NCBI GenBank assembly: GCA_017744795.1
Contig: JAGIAQ010000017.1
Location: 1 to 48,360 of the forward strand
From: Niabella sp.
GTDB taxonomy: Bacteria > Bacteroidota > Bacteroidia > Chitinophagales > Chitinophagaceae
Direction: 5' to 3'
DNA: 48,360 bases
Part shown: positions 18,116 to 26,619 of the stretch, piece by piece
Layout of the letters: each line of letters opens with the position of its first letter
How positions within the stretch are numbered: position 1 is the stretch's first letter
Program-made: the position numbers and the translations under genes
The notes under the pieces: model-generated
What the model was told of the DNA's origin: nothing
Database searches by the model: none
What the model saw: only the letters and a program-made list of their open reading frames with translations

Positions 18116-19054
18116 ATGACAGAGATGTATGCGATTGCTATTGATGTAGGCAGCACTTATGTAAGAAGCGGCCTCATTAACTTAAAAGGTGAAATTGTTT
18201 ATTCGTTTAAAATGCCGTCAAAAGCTGTTTTGTCGGAAGGAGAGATCATTGCGCTGATCAATGCCGCCGTACGCAAATGCGCAGGTGCTGCAGATAACTC
18301 CGTATTAGGAGTGGGCATTGGTTTTCCGGGAATAGTGGAAAACAATATAATCCTGGGCGGGGTCGATAATTTGCCGGGGTTTCATAATGTAGACCTGGGT
18401 TCACTGATCGCCGCATCAACGGGGCTAAATGTATTGGTGGACAACGATGCAAATATGATGGCCTGGGGTGAACTGCAATTTGGCGCCGGCAAAAACTGTT
18501 CGGATGCTGTATTCCTGACCGTTGGGGCGGGCATTGGTGGTAGCGCTGTGATTAACAATAAATTATATGGTGGCTATCGGAATAAGGGAATGGAATTCGG
18601 TCATATCGTCATCAATTTTGACGGACCTGCCTGTTCCTGCGGCGGCCGGGGCTGTTTTGAAGCCTATGCCTCTATAAAAGCTTTAATAAAGGATTATGCC
18701 CGGCTTACGGGAAACAATATATCAGACCTGAATGGCAAGATCATTACCCGGAATTATCTTGCCGGAGAAACGGCCGCTGTGGAGGCAATGAACCTGCATT
18801 TTCATTATATGGCAGCAGGCATCACGAGTTTGATCAATATTTTCAGTCCTCAGAAACTGATCATCGGCGGAGGTGTTTCCGATTCGGGCAATTTTTATGT
18901 GCAGGAGATCAACCGGAGGGTTGCCGAAAGAGCTATGCCCGACACTTTTAGTGATTCCATGATCGTTTGTTCGCAGATGGGAAATGAATCCTGTTTACTG
19001 GGTTGCGCCAGCCGGGTATTTTCTACACCGATGCTGCTGCAATCTAATTCGTAG
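18116..19054 (+). CDS. ROK-family sugar kinase (copy A, downstream of HTCS)
   Basis: A 312-residue cytoplasmic ROK protein without an N-terminal HTH, so a kinase rather than a NagC/Mlc-type repressor. It shows the first phosphate motif AIDVGSTYVRSG, GVGIGFPGIVE, the catalytic Asp in LVDNDANMM, FLTVGAGIGGS, and the ROK zinc site built from GHIVI plus CSCGGRGCFEAYAS. Family members phosphorylate glucose, N-acetylglucosamine, N-acetylmannosamine or glucosamine with ATP. It closely resembles the other ROK gene at 30913-31833 (about half the residues identical by eye). The usual DxGGT is DVGST here, a Gly-to-Ser change in the ATP loop. It lies 133 bases after the HTCS and converges on the PL15 gene. 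An ATG at 18125 is an alternative start. Confidence 0.85.
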   Translation: MTEMYAIAIDVGSTYVRSGLINLKGEIVYSFKMPSKAVLSEGEIIALINAAVRKCAGAADNSVLGVGIGFPGIVENNIILGGVDNLPGFHNVDLGSLIAASTGLNVLVDNDANMMAWGELQFGAGKNCSDAVFLTVGAGIGGSAVINNKLYGGYRNKGMEFGHIVINFDGPACSCGGRGCFEAYASIKALIKDYARLTGNNISDLNGKIITRNYLAGETAAVEAMNLHFHYMAAGITSLINIFSPQKLIIGGGVSDSGNFYVQEINRRVAERAMPDTFSDSMIVCSQMGNESCLLGCASRVFSTPMLLQSNS

Positions 19055-19078
19055 GGGCTGATAATGATCAGACCCTAC
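19051..19078. terminator. stem-loop between convergent ROK and PL15 genes
   Basis: GTAGGGGCTGAT (19051-19062) and ATCAGACCCTAC (19067-19078) form a 12-bp stem with one mismatch and a 4-base loop, AATG. The left arm overlaps the ROK stop codon TAG (19052-19054), and the PL15 stop lies 17 bases beyond. Position between two convergent genes suggests a shared terminator, although neither side has a clear U-run. Confidence 0.5.
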
Positions 19079-19094
19079 CTAAATATGCAGACAA

Positions 19095-21770
19095 TTATTG
19101 CCTATCATATTTAGCCACATCCGGAACTTCATCCACTACCTCCTGCCGCACTATTTTGTTGCCTTGTGTTTCCAATAACATGGAGCTACCGGGAATCTTC
19201 GGCGTTAATTTTCCACCGCCAAATGATACCGGCGCATTACCATAGTTGAAAAAAGAATGGCTGCCAGCCACCTGTAAAACTGCAGGCTTATCGGCGTCCA
19301 GTTGTACTTTCATATTCCATTCCCCAACCTGTACCTCCGTCAGCCCTCTCACGTTATTTACCGTTTTCAGTATTTCAGTTTTACCTTCATGTATTTGAAT
19401 GATAGTGAAAAATCTGAATTTTTGCGCGGGCGGGGATGTAATGCCTGCATGCCATTGATCGGTATACTCCCGTAATTTATTCCCATCGGTTAGCTTCATC
19501 CAGTTTATAGCGGGTTCGGCAAACCTGTGGTGCACGGTCATCTGCAAGGGCGCCGCTGCAAATACGCTTGCATTCGCGTTGCCCAAATCCGTTTTGATCT
19601 CGAAGTTCTGCCGGGTAGCATTGTCCGTTTTATCCGCAACGATTGTATAAAAAGGTGCATGAAACTGTGTGGTCCATTTTATGGGTTTGCTGGCTTCCAA
19701 TTCATCGTACAGCACAATATAACCACCGCTTAATTGTAGCATATGCCGGCGGTATAGCGTCACGCCGGGATCGCCGAATCCATTGGACCGATCGGGCTGA
19801 ACGTTAATTTGTTTAAAGCGGTCTAACCAAAAAGCGCTTTTTATTTCCCCGTAAGCATTTGAAGCATCGCCCAGGGCATACTGGATTTCCTTTCCGCTGA
19901 TGGAACGGGGGATCCAGCCATATCCTTCCTCTCCTATTTTTTGACTAAGGCTGTCAGCCAGTATCGTACAGTAGGCTCTTGTATTGCGATAATCCAATAA
20001 ATTATGCCGGTCGCTAAACTGGCTGTAGTAGCCGCTGGCGCCCAATAGGGTTTTGCCTTTATAATTAATGGTAAAGCCGTTTTGCCCGGCATGTCCATGC
20101 CCTGATGAGCCAAAAGGATTGCTTATCAGAAAGCTGCAAATGGTATTCCCTGCTTTAGTAAGATCCTCCGTCATCGCCGCCAGGCCAATATCAGCAAAGG
20201 TTCTTGAACGCGGCAAATCCAGTGGTGCCGTGGCTTTCAAAGAACGGGAAGGATTATAGTTCAGTAACCGGAAAAAAAGATAATCATCTGTTTTTTTAAA
20301 GAATTCGGGGCGCGTTCTTTTTATTTCGTCCACATACCAGTTAAGATATGGGTTGTTTAATTTATAGGTAAGCGCATCCGCAAATAACCCATACCCGGCT
20401 ATAATGCCATTTCTCAGATCCTCCCACTGATCGCCGTAGGCGGTGGAGGTCCCGGAGGGAGGAAAAGAATACAACAAATAGTAGGGCAGGTTTTGCATCC
20501 AGGGCGACTGAAAATAATCCACTCCCGAAAGGTCGCCAAATAATTGAGAGAGGTAAATAATAGAACGAAAACTTACTAAAAAATAGCCGTTGCTTTCATG
20601 CCAGCCGCCATCGGTAGTACCCAATACGGGAAACCGGGCCGACCATACTTCATACATATAAGTAAACCACTCTTTCGCTTCAGGCACTTCGCCCAAAAGG
20701 GCTACCGTGCCAATTGCCAGGTTACGAAGGGTGATCTGCCACACATGATTATCGCATAAATGAAGCTCAAAACGATTGGGCAGGTCGCTGTATATCTGTT
20801 TAGCCCTTTTTACCATTACTTTTTTAAAAAGCTCTTTTTCGCCGGGGCTGATAAAATCATAGCCCAGATCGTAAAACCAGCCCAGGGCTTCCAATACAGC
20901 GCCATTGTTGAAATCACTGCGTGTAGCCCAGTTTTGATCAGGATCCATGTGCGCAAGGTTCAGTGCCCGGCGTTTGGCATCTTCGATAAAACGTTTATCT
21001 TTTGTCAGGTAATAAGCGATACAAAGATTGCGTACCGGGTTACCCACCCTGTCACCAAAATCATGATACATCCGGTCCATAAGGCCCTCCAGCTCTTTAC
21101 CTTTTTTACCCACCGTATCGATCTGGCGTACCGGGCTTTCATCTGGTAAGGGCTCCCGCATCAGCTTTTCGGCAACAGCAATAAATTTTTTTGCTTCCGG
21201 ATTATCCTGGTTGTTCTTATAAAATGTTTCTTTACCGGCATGCAGGTTCCACAGGTGCGGATGCGCCCCCTCATTGCGTTGCAACACCTCATTTACGGGC
21301 GGTGCGGGTTTTGTGCCGGCCGAGTTTGCTGCTACCACAAAATCATATACCGGCGACCAGGTCCATTTACCGGAGTTCTTTAACGCATAGCCATATTTCC
21401 AGTACCAGTGCCCGGGCTTCAGCGCCTGATGCAAGGGATATACGGCCCAGGCCTGTTCTTTGCTTTTGATAAGATCAGCTGAAAAATTTTTATCCGTTGC
21501 CAGTAATACCTGGTAGCGGATCTTGCCGATATTGGGCTCCGCAGGCATTGCACTGCCGCTTTCCATGGGCAGCACTACAGTAGCACCATTGGTCGCCGGC
21601 CAGGTCAATGCCGGGGCATCCGTCGGCACCGTAATACCATTGATGGGATAGGGCCATTCCCTCACACGTGCGTGTAACTTTTCTGCTGTTAGTTTAATAA
21701 CAGGCGATTGCTGGGCATTCAATGCCGTGCCGAAACAAAATGCGATTATCGTAAAGAACTGCTGTTTCAT
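19095..21770 (-). CDS. heparinase II/III-family lyase with N-terminal DUF4962 domain (PL15-type exolyase)
   Basis: An exported lyase of 891 residues from ATG 21770, chosen because MKQQFFTIIAFCFGTALNAQQ is a good signal peptide; upstream in-frame ATGs up to 21875 give an unconvincing leader. Order: beta-sandwich DUF4962-type domain (about 25-155), alpha/alpha toroid (about 180-510) containing LCDNHVWQ (Asn341/His342) and GGWHESNGYF (His391, Tyr396), then the heparinase II/III beta-sheet domain starting with GHGHAGQNGF (about 557-566). Asn/His/Tyr sets like these do beta-elimination in this superfamily. The closest family I recall is PL15, which includes the B. thetaiotaomicron heparan sulfate exolyase BT4652. 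Expected role: exo-cleavage of heparan sulfate oligosaccharides in the periplasm. It is the last gene of PUL2, 105 bases after a sulfatase gene. Exact PL family is inferred, not proven. Confidence 0.75.
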   Translation of the reverse strand: MKQQFFTIIAFCFGTALNAQQSPVIKLTAEKLHARVREWPYPINGITVPTDAPALTWPATNGATVVLPMESGSAMPAEPNIGKIRYQVLLATDKNFSADLIKSKEQAWAVYPLHQALKPGHWYWKYGYALKNSGKWTWSPVYDFVVAANSAGTKPAPPVNEVLQRNEGAHPHLWNLHAGKETFYKNNQDNPEAKKFIAVAEKLMREPLPDESPVRQIDTVGKKGKELEGLMDRMYHDFGDRVGNPVRNLCIAYYLTKDKRFIEDAKRRALNLAHMDPDQNWATRSDFNNGAVLEALGWFYDLGYDFISPGEKELFKKVMVKRAKQIYSDLPNRFELHLCDNHVWQITLRNLAIGTVALLGEVPEAKEWFTYMYEVWSARFPVLGTTDGGWHESNGYFLVSFRSIIYLSQLFGDLSGVDYFQSPWMQNLPYYLLYSFPPSGTSTAYGDQWEDLRNGIIAGYGLFADALTYKLNNPYLNWYVDEIKRTRPEFFKKTDDYLFFRLLNYNPSRSLKATAPLDLPRSRTFADIGLAAMTEDLTKAGNTICSFLISNPFGSSGHGHAGQNGFTINYKGKTLLGASGYYSQFSDRHNLLDYRNTRAYCTILADSLSQKIGEEGYGWIPRSISGKEIQYALGDASNAYGEIKSAFWLDRFKQINVQPDRSNGFGDPGVTLYRRHMLQLSGGYIVLYDELEASKPIKWTTQFHAPFYTIVADKTDNATRQNFEIKTDLGNANASVFAAAPLQMTVHHRFAEPAINWMKLTDGNKLREYTDQWHAGITSPPAQKFRFFTIIQIHEGKTEILKTVNNVRGLTEVQVGEWNMKVQLDADKPAVLQVAGSHSFFNYGNAPVSFGGGKLTPKIPGSSMLLETQGNKIVRQEVVDEVPDVAKYDRQ

Positions 21771-21799
21771 TATTACTTTTAACATTGCGTTTGTTTTTG

Positions 21800-21826
21800 A
21801 ACCATTAAGAAAACGGTTTAATGGTT
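21800..21826 (-). other. intercistronic hairpin upstream of PL15 gene
   Basis: AACCATTAA (21800-21808) and TTAATGGTT (21818-21826) form a perfect 9-bp stem with a 9-base loop in the 105-base spacer between the sulfatase stop and the PL15 start. No U-run follows. It may set mRNA processing or stability at this junction. Nearby, TTTAAACAATTGCA (21861-21874) resembles the terminal repeat of the mini-element at 28185-28358 with two mismatches. Confidence 0.4.
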
Positions 21827-21875
21827 TGTCATTCGTCGCTTTCCTGGGCAAAAAATAAAATTTAAACAATTGCAT

Positions 21876-23249
21876 TTACAGAACTCCTTCCTTTACAAAC
21901 GGGTCATTGTTTTTTATACCCCATTGTTTTAAATACCTGCGCATAACTGTCAATTGTTTTTTATACGCTGCATTAACCGCCAGGTTATTCATTTCGCCGG
22001 GGTCTTTGGAAAGATCGAATAGCTGTTCTTTGATTGCGCCTTTATTGTAGATGATATATTTAAAATTTTTCGTAATAACCGCACGGCCATTAATGCCCAA
22101 CAGGGTTTCATTATCAGCAAAATCAGTTTCAATAACCAGCGTGTCGCGCAAATTTGCAGCAGGGTTGATAATTCTTTTGCTGATGTCCGCGCCTTTCAGA
22201 TAGGCGGGAGCCTGCACGCCGGTAAGTCCGCAGATGGTCGGGATCAGATCCGTACCATTGCATACCAGGGATGCATCCGTCTTTTGCTTCCAGCTTCCGG
22301 GTTTTGAAATAATAAAAGGGACCCGTGCCGACTCCTCGTACAGGATCTGTTTCTGGTTCCAGGAGTGTGCGGCATAACCATCCCCATGATCTGCAGTAAA
22401 AATGATAATGGTGTTTTTTTCCACCCCATATTTTTTTAACGATGCCAGCACCATTTCAATATAATGATCCACTTTTTCCACCAGCCGGTTATAGGCCCAG
22501 CGGTATTGTCGCCACTGATCAGCCGTCCAGTTTACGGATGGATAGGTGCGCACGTTAGACGACTGTTGCTCCCGCACTATTTTGGGCTCATTTGCCGGAA
22601 TGGCCCAGTTGGCGGGCAATTGCGGGCATTGATCCGGAGGGGGCGCCGCTGCCAGCAAGTCCATTTTCAACGCTTCGCCACGTGCCCATTCACAAATGTC
22701 GTGGGGGTTTAAAAAAGAAGCCACCAATAAAAACGGGTTGTCCTTATTTTCTTTTATAAACTGCGCGCAATAGGAAGGAGTAGCCGCATCGTTATAATCC
22801 TGGAACTTTGTATTCTTAATAAACTCAAAGCCATGCTGGCTGATCTTTTCCGCCAGCAACGGCAGGTGCCATTTTCCCACGTAACCAGTTTTATAGCCTC
22901 CTTTTTTTAAGATCGCGCCCATCATCAGCAAGCTGTCCGGCCATTGCCCGTCCTTTTCCGGCGCATTTCCAACAAAGCCGGTTTCAAAAGGCATTTTCCC
23001 GCTGAAGATGGAGCTGCGGGACGGAGTGCACAAGGGCTGCGCGCAATAAGCTCTTGTAAACCGTACCCCGCTGGCAGCCAGCTGGTCCATGGCCGGCGTA
23101 TGCAGATCCTTATTCCCTGCAACGCTCATGGCATCCGCCGTTTGCTGATCCGTTATAATGACCAGGATATTGGGCCGCTGTGCCTGCTGCGCAAAAAGCG
23201 CGAGGCTTTTATAAAAGATCAATGCCGTAAATAATAATTGTTTATACAT
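21876..23249 (-). CDS. Cys-type sulfatase (family S1), candidate uronate 2-O-sulfatase
   Basis: A 457-residue exported sulfatase with a signal peptide ending about residue 21 (LALFAQQ). The metal-site start is NILVIITDQQ (Asp34, Gln35), and the formylglycine signature is CTPSRSSIFSGK with Cys74 as the residue to be oxidised. Further family marks are GYKTGYVGKWHLP, NPHDICEW, FTADHGDG (metal ligands Asp-His) and LCGINGRAV-like C-terminal strands ending DLSKDPGEMNNLA. Enzymes of this type remove sulfate esters from glycosaminoglycans. The other two sulfatases in the operon look like GlcNAc-6-O and N-sulfatases, so by elimination this one may be the hexuronate 2-O-sulfatase (as BT1596/S1_9). That is inference. 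It needs an anSME maturase encoded elsewhere. It is followed by the PL15 gene. Confidence 0.85.
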   Translation of the reverse strand: MYKQLLFTALIFYKSLALFAQQAQRPNILVIITDQQTADAMSVAGNKDLHTPAMDQLAASGVRFTRAYCAQPLCTPSRSSIFSGKMPFETGFVGNAPEKDGQWPDSLLMMGAILKKGGYKTGYVGKWHLPLLAEKISQHGFEFIKNTKFQDYNDAATPSYCAQFIKENKDNPFLLVASFLNPHDICEWARGEALKMDLLAAAPPPDQCPQLPANWAIPANEPKIVREQQSSNVRTYPSVNWTADQWRQYRWAYNRLVEKVDHYIEMVLASLKKYGVEKNTIIIFTADHGDGYAAHSWNQKQILYEESARVPFIISKPGSWKQKTDASLVCNGTDLIPTICGLTGVQAPAYLKGADISKRIINPAANLRDTLVIETDFADNETLLGINGRAVITKNFKYIIYNKGAIKEQLFDLSKDPGEMNNLAVNAAYKKQLTVMRRYLKQWGIKNNDPFVKEGVL

Positions 23250-23341
23250 AACGTTTCTATTATCGGTGTTCGTTCGTTGTTATCGAAATCATTGGTCGCC
23301 CCTACAAGGCCAAATCATTATACATTTTTCTACAGATATTG

Positions 23342-23357
23342 GGCCCCTAAAGGGGCC
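23342..23357 (-). other. GC-rich intercistronic hairpin
   Basis: GGCCCC (23342-23347), loop TAAA and GGGGCC (23352-23357) form a compact 6-bp GC stem in the 180-base spacer between the PL8 stop and the sulfatase start, both on the minus strand. No U-run follows, so it is more likely an RNA processing or stability element than a terminator. Confidence 0.35.
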
Positions 23358-23429
23358 TGAGTTTAAAGGCATCTGATTGTTATTCCTGATCAACCCGTTA
23401 ACCTTTCAACTTTTAAACTTGTCAACCAG

Positions 23430-26400
23430 CTACTCCTCCCCCTCCGCGCTTTCCCCCCGGTGCCGCAACGGCAGATCTATACTTTCGCCGTCCTTACAGA
23501 ATACCGAAATGAAGGTATTCCCATTTTTAATAATTGAAGCTGCCAGGGCCGGCACCTGCTGCGTATTATACCACTCGCCTTTGAGCGTAAGGGTGATCAC
23601 CCGGCCTTTTGCCCAGGCATTGGTGATGCTGTCTGGCATATGCGACATATTATGATTCCATCGGGCCTGGCCAATATCCGGACCGGCAACAGTGAGCAGC
23701 AGGCGACCGTTGGTTTCGTTGAACTGCGCGAGCACCGGCGCATCTGCTTTCAGGAGCAAGCCTCCCTTCAATAGTTCATTTGGCTCAAACACAGCGTAGG
23801 CCGTAATCCCGGAAGCCTTGTGCGAAATGCTATGCGCTACATTGTCTTTTTGCAGTACCGTGTAAGTTTTAGACTGCAGGTAGCGCTCGGGGTTTTTGCT
23901 ATGCAGCAAGATCTCGTATTCATAGCCTCCACCGGCAGGGTGTGTGCCATGATCCAGCCAGGCCTTTAAGTAAGTACCCTCTACCGGGCTATAGCTGGCA
24001 TTCTTCCATTGATAAGATTGCTGCGGTCCCTGTACCCAGCGAAGCTGCTGTCCTTTGGGAATGATGTATTGCAGGCCATTCTGATCTGTAAAATAGCCTC
24101 CGTCTGCCTTTTGCTCTGTTGCTGTTTTTTGCGCGATGGGCTTACCGTTAAAGTAATTGTTTCGTTTTTCGTCTGCCCGGTATTGGAATAAAGTGGTTAC
24201 TGTTGCATACCGGTTGTCGTTGTTGCGGATGCCCGAGCCCAGGCAAATGATTTCATCACCGATAAAAAACCAGGTTTTCTTCGCGCGAAAACTATTGTCA
24301 AACAAAGACCGGTCGGTATCCGGGAAAACATCATCCCGCAAATCCAGGGCAAAAAGTCCGTTGGTACCCTGTTTCAGTCCGCTGGCTACCACGCTCTCCG
24401 AAAAATTCCGGTGCTTGCCTTCCACATATTTTGGATCGGCCTGTGGGTAATATAATATTTTATCAGCGGGCAGTTTTTTGGTGGTTGCCCCTGGCAACAT
24501 CGACCAGTCGAACCCTTCATTCAAAGCCATTCCCATGCCATCAAAACCTTCTTTCTCATCGCCCTGCGCGGTCACCAGCATGCCATAACTCAGGTAGCGG
24601 CCCAGGTTGTTTTCGCCTTTTCCGGCCTCGTAATCCCAAACATATTTGTTATAGCCTTTTACGGTGGCAAAAGCATCGCCCCGCCGGTAGGTTAGTAAGC
24701 CGGAATAAGGCATTACGGTTACGCCATCCACAGGCTTATGTTGTACGTTTCCCATCTGGTTGTGCAGGCGCACCATCAGGTTCAGCGTGCCATACGTGCC
24801 GGAATACGTGAGCGCCGGGAGTAACATTTTGTTGAGCTCTTCTGGCTGCGCGATGCTATAAATATAATTATACAGCGCCGCCAGTTCCGGATCGCGGGTA
24901 CTGTCTCCGGACAGGCTCATGTATGCAAAAGCGGGCATGCTGTTACCATCGATAGAACTGTTATTCAGCGGAAAGCGGCCGCTTACTCCGTAATGGATCT
25001 GCACGCCAAAAGCAATGGCCGCCTGTTGTTTCAATGCTGCTGTCAGATTATGGGCAGACGCTGCATTCATGGCGTATTGTGTTCCGTCCAGCAGCCAATG
25101 GATCAATGTCATCGTATTGAGTGCATTGGTTCCATAAGCGTTCAGGTAGGTGCCCCGATGGTGGTAAATAGAATAATCCGGTTTAAAGGTATCGCCATAG
25201 CCGGGCGCAAAGCCCGCTACATAATTCATATATTCTTTAAACTGTTCCAGTAATTGCTGCTTACGCGCATCGTCCTCCATCAGTAAAATGGTGATCAGCT
25301 TTACCAATGCGCCGCCGCGTACCTTATCAGAATTTTCACCACGCGTAGCATCCAATTGTAACAAGCCTCCCATGCGCGTATGCCAGAGCAGCATGTCTAC
25401 CTCCGGCTTTAATTTATTTTGTGCCTTTAGCTCGTCCCGCATCAGGAAAATGGCCGTGGCAATGGGCGTTAAGCGGATCACATGATCCACTGTACCCATG
25501 GCGCTGCCCACTGCCCAGCCCTGGTCCAGGAAATAATCCAGCGCCGTCAGCAAGCGTTCTTTTGATTGCGCTGTTCCATTCAGCCGATAGTCGACTGCCA
25601 GGGGAAATAATAAGGCTTGCGCCACATTATCAAATACCTGCCCCTCCGGTGCCGGATGCTCATCGCGTATCGCGAACAACGGCGCTCCGTTTACTATACC
25701 ATTTACTCTTTTTATTTGCAGCTGCTCATATAGTTTGTTGGCTGCTTTTAGTTTCGATTGCATTGCGCTCTCAATACCCGTGTTGCGCTGCTTCCAATCC
25801 CTGGTCTGATCACCCAGTATCAGGAACTCCAGGCGGGACGCGATCTTTTTACTTGTCCCGGCAACAGCAGCTACATCTGTTTTTTCATTAAATGTAGCCG
25901 ATTGAAAGGCCCGGAAGGGTTTCAGGATTTCATACCCATCTGCAGAGCGCAGGTTACGTTTTTTATTTTCAAACTGGAGATCGGAATTTCTTTTATTGGA
26001 TACAAAGCTGAGCAGGGTCAGGTGATCGATAAACAATTTCCCCTCCTGTTGTTGTACGTTTTTAGGAAACACAACCAGGGCCAGCAGGGCATCGCTGCCT
26101 TTATAGCCCGGTATTTTTGCGTCTTCATCAAAGCAAATCCAAACGGTGCGCCAGCCGGAAAAGTCAAGATTTACCGTAAACCGGTACTTGGGCGATTGAC
26201 GTGCTGCTGCCACACTACTTCCGGCCTGGAAGACCATCTGGCCAGATGTTGGTTTTTCCTGGTACAACCAGATCTTCATACCCCCAAACCTGCCTTTGGG
26301 ATAGAATGACGGTTCAAACACTTCCGGGATGCCACCAGGGTAAACAGCCCCCGCTTCCTTCAGCCCTTTGAGGCCGGCCACTTCCAGCGCCGCTTCTTTT

Positions 26401-26618
26401 TTCCAGTTCCAGCAAAGCGAACGCTGCCCGTCTTTATAATGCGCGGTTGAAAAAGAGAGGTTGCTGTTTTGTGCCGTCCACCCCTCCTCGTCCCGGTCCG
26501 TTTCAAAACCATATTGTCCGGTAATAATTTTGGTTGCAGCCGTTTCTTTTTCCTGCGCCTTTAGCTGAAAGCAGACTAACACTGCAAGCCCAAGTAATAC
26601 CTTTACTTTTTTAACCAT
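23430..26618 (-). CDS. PL8 chondroitin sulfate ABC lyase-like enzyme
   Basis: A 1062-residue exported lyase. ATG 26618 is chosen because MVKKVKVLLGLAVLVCF is a signal peptide and the start falls one base past the upstream stop; an upstream in-frame ATG at 26729 would overlap the sulfatase gene. Domains follow Proteus chondroitinase ABC I: N-terminal jelly-roll (about 30-205, SLCWNWKK, KIWLYQEKP, LDFSGWRTVW, LFIDHLTLLS), alpha toroid (about 230-610), super-sandwich (about 620-900) and a small C-terminal beta domain. Catalytic counterparts are visible: HHRGTYLNAY (His487, Tyr495; one residue longer than the Proteus loop), GRFPLNN (Arg548) and Glu664 in DYEAGKGENNLGRY. It should cleave chondroitin/dermatan sulfate or hyaluronan by beta-elimination. 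It is translationally close-coupled to the sulfatase before it. Finding it inside a heparin operon is unusual. Confidence 0.9.
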   Translation of the reverse strand: MVKKVKVLLGLAVLVCFQLKAQEKETAATKIITGQYGFETDRDEEGWTAQNSNLSFSTAHYKDGQRSLCWNWKKEAALEVAGLKGLKEAGAVYPGGIPEVFEPSFYPKGRFGGMKIWLYQEKPTSGQMVFQAGSSVAAARQSPKYRFTVNLDFSGWRTVWICFDEDAKIPGYKGSDALLALVVFPKNVQQQEGKLFIDHLTLLSFVSNKRNSDLQFENKKRNLRSADGYEILKPFRAFQSATFNEKTDVAAVAGTSKKIASRLEFLILGDQTRDWKQRNTGIESAMQSKLKAANKLYEQLQIKRVNGIVNGAPLFAIRDEHPAPEGQVFDNVAQALLFPLAVDYRLNGTAQSKERLLTALDYFLDQGWAVGSAMGTVDHVIRLTPIATAIFLMRDELKAQNKLKPEVDMLLWHTRMGGLLQLDATRGENSDKVRGGALVKLITILLMEDDARKQQLLEQFKEYMNYVAGFAPGYGDTFKPDYSIYHHRGTYLNAYGTNALNTMTLIHWLLDGTQYAMNAASAHNLTAALKQQAAIAFGVQIHYGVSGRFPLNNSSIDGNSMPAFAYMSLSGDSTRDPELAALYNYIYSIAQPEELNKMLLPALTYSGTYGTLNLMVRLHNQMGNVQHKPVDGVTVMPYSGLLTYRRGDAFATVKGYNKYVWDYEAGKGENNLGRYLSYGMLVTAQGDEKEGFDGMGMALNEGFDWSMLPGATTKKLPADKILYYPQADPKYVEGKHRNFSESVVASGLKQGTNGLFALDLRDDVFPDTDRSLFDNSFRAKKTWFFIGDEIICLGSGIRNNDNRYATVTTLFQYRADEKRNNYFNGKPIAQKTATEQKADGGYFTDQNGLQYIIPKGQQLRWVQGPQQSYQWKNASYSPVEGTYLKAWLDHGTHPAGGGYEYEILLHSKNPERYLQSKTYTVLQKDNVAHSISHKASGITAYAVFEPNELLKGGLLLKADAPVLAQFNETNGRLLLTVAGPDIGQARWNHNMSHMPDSITNAWAKGRVITLTLKGEWYNTQQVPALAASIIKNGNTFISVFCKDGESIDLPLRHRGESAEGEE

Positions 26619-26619
26619 G

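Noticed and set aside
18116-19054. ROK protein as a NagC/Mlc-type repressor
   Set aside because: No N-terminal helix-turn-helix: the ATP-loop motif begins within the first 12 residues.
19095-21770. Identity with Pedobacter heparinase II (PL21)
   Set aside because: Length, the N-terminal DUF4962 beta-sandwich and the motif context do not follow the 772-residue PL21 enzyme; a PL15-type lyase fits better.
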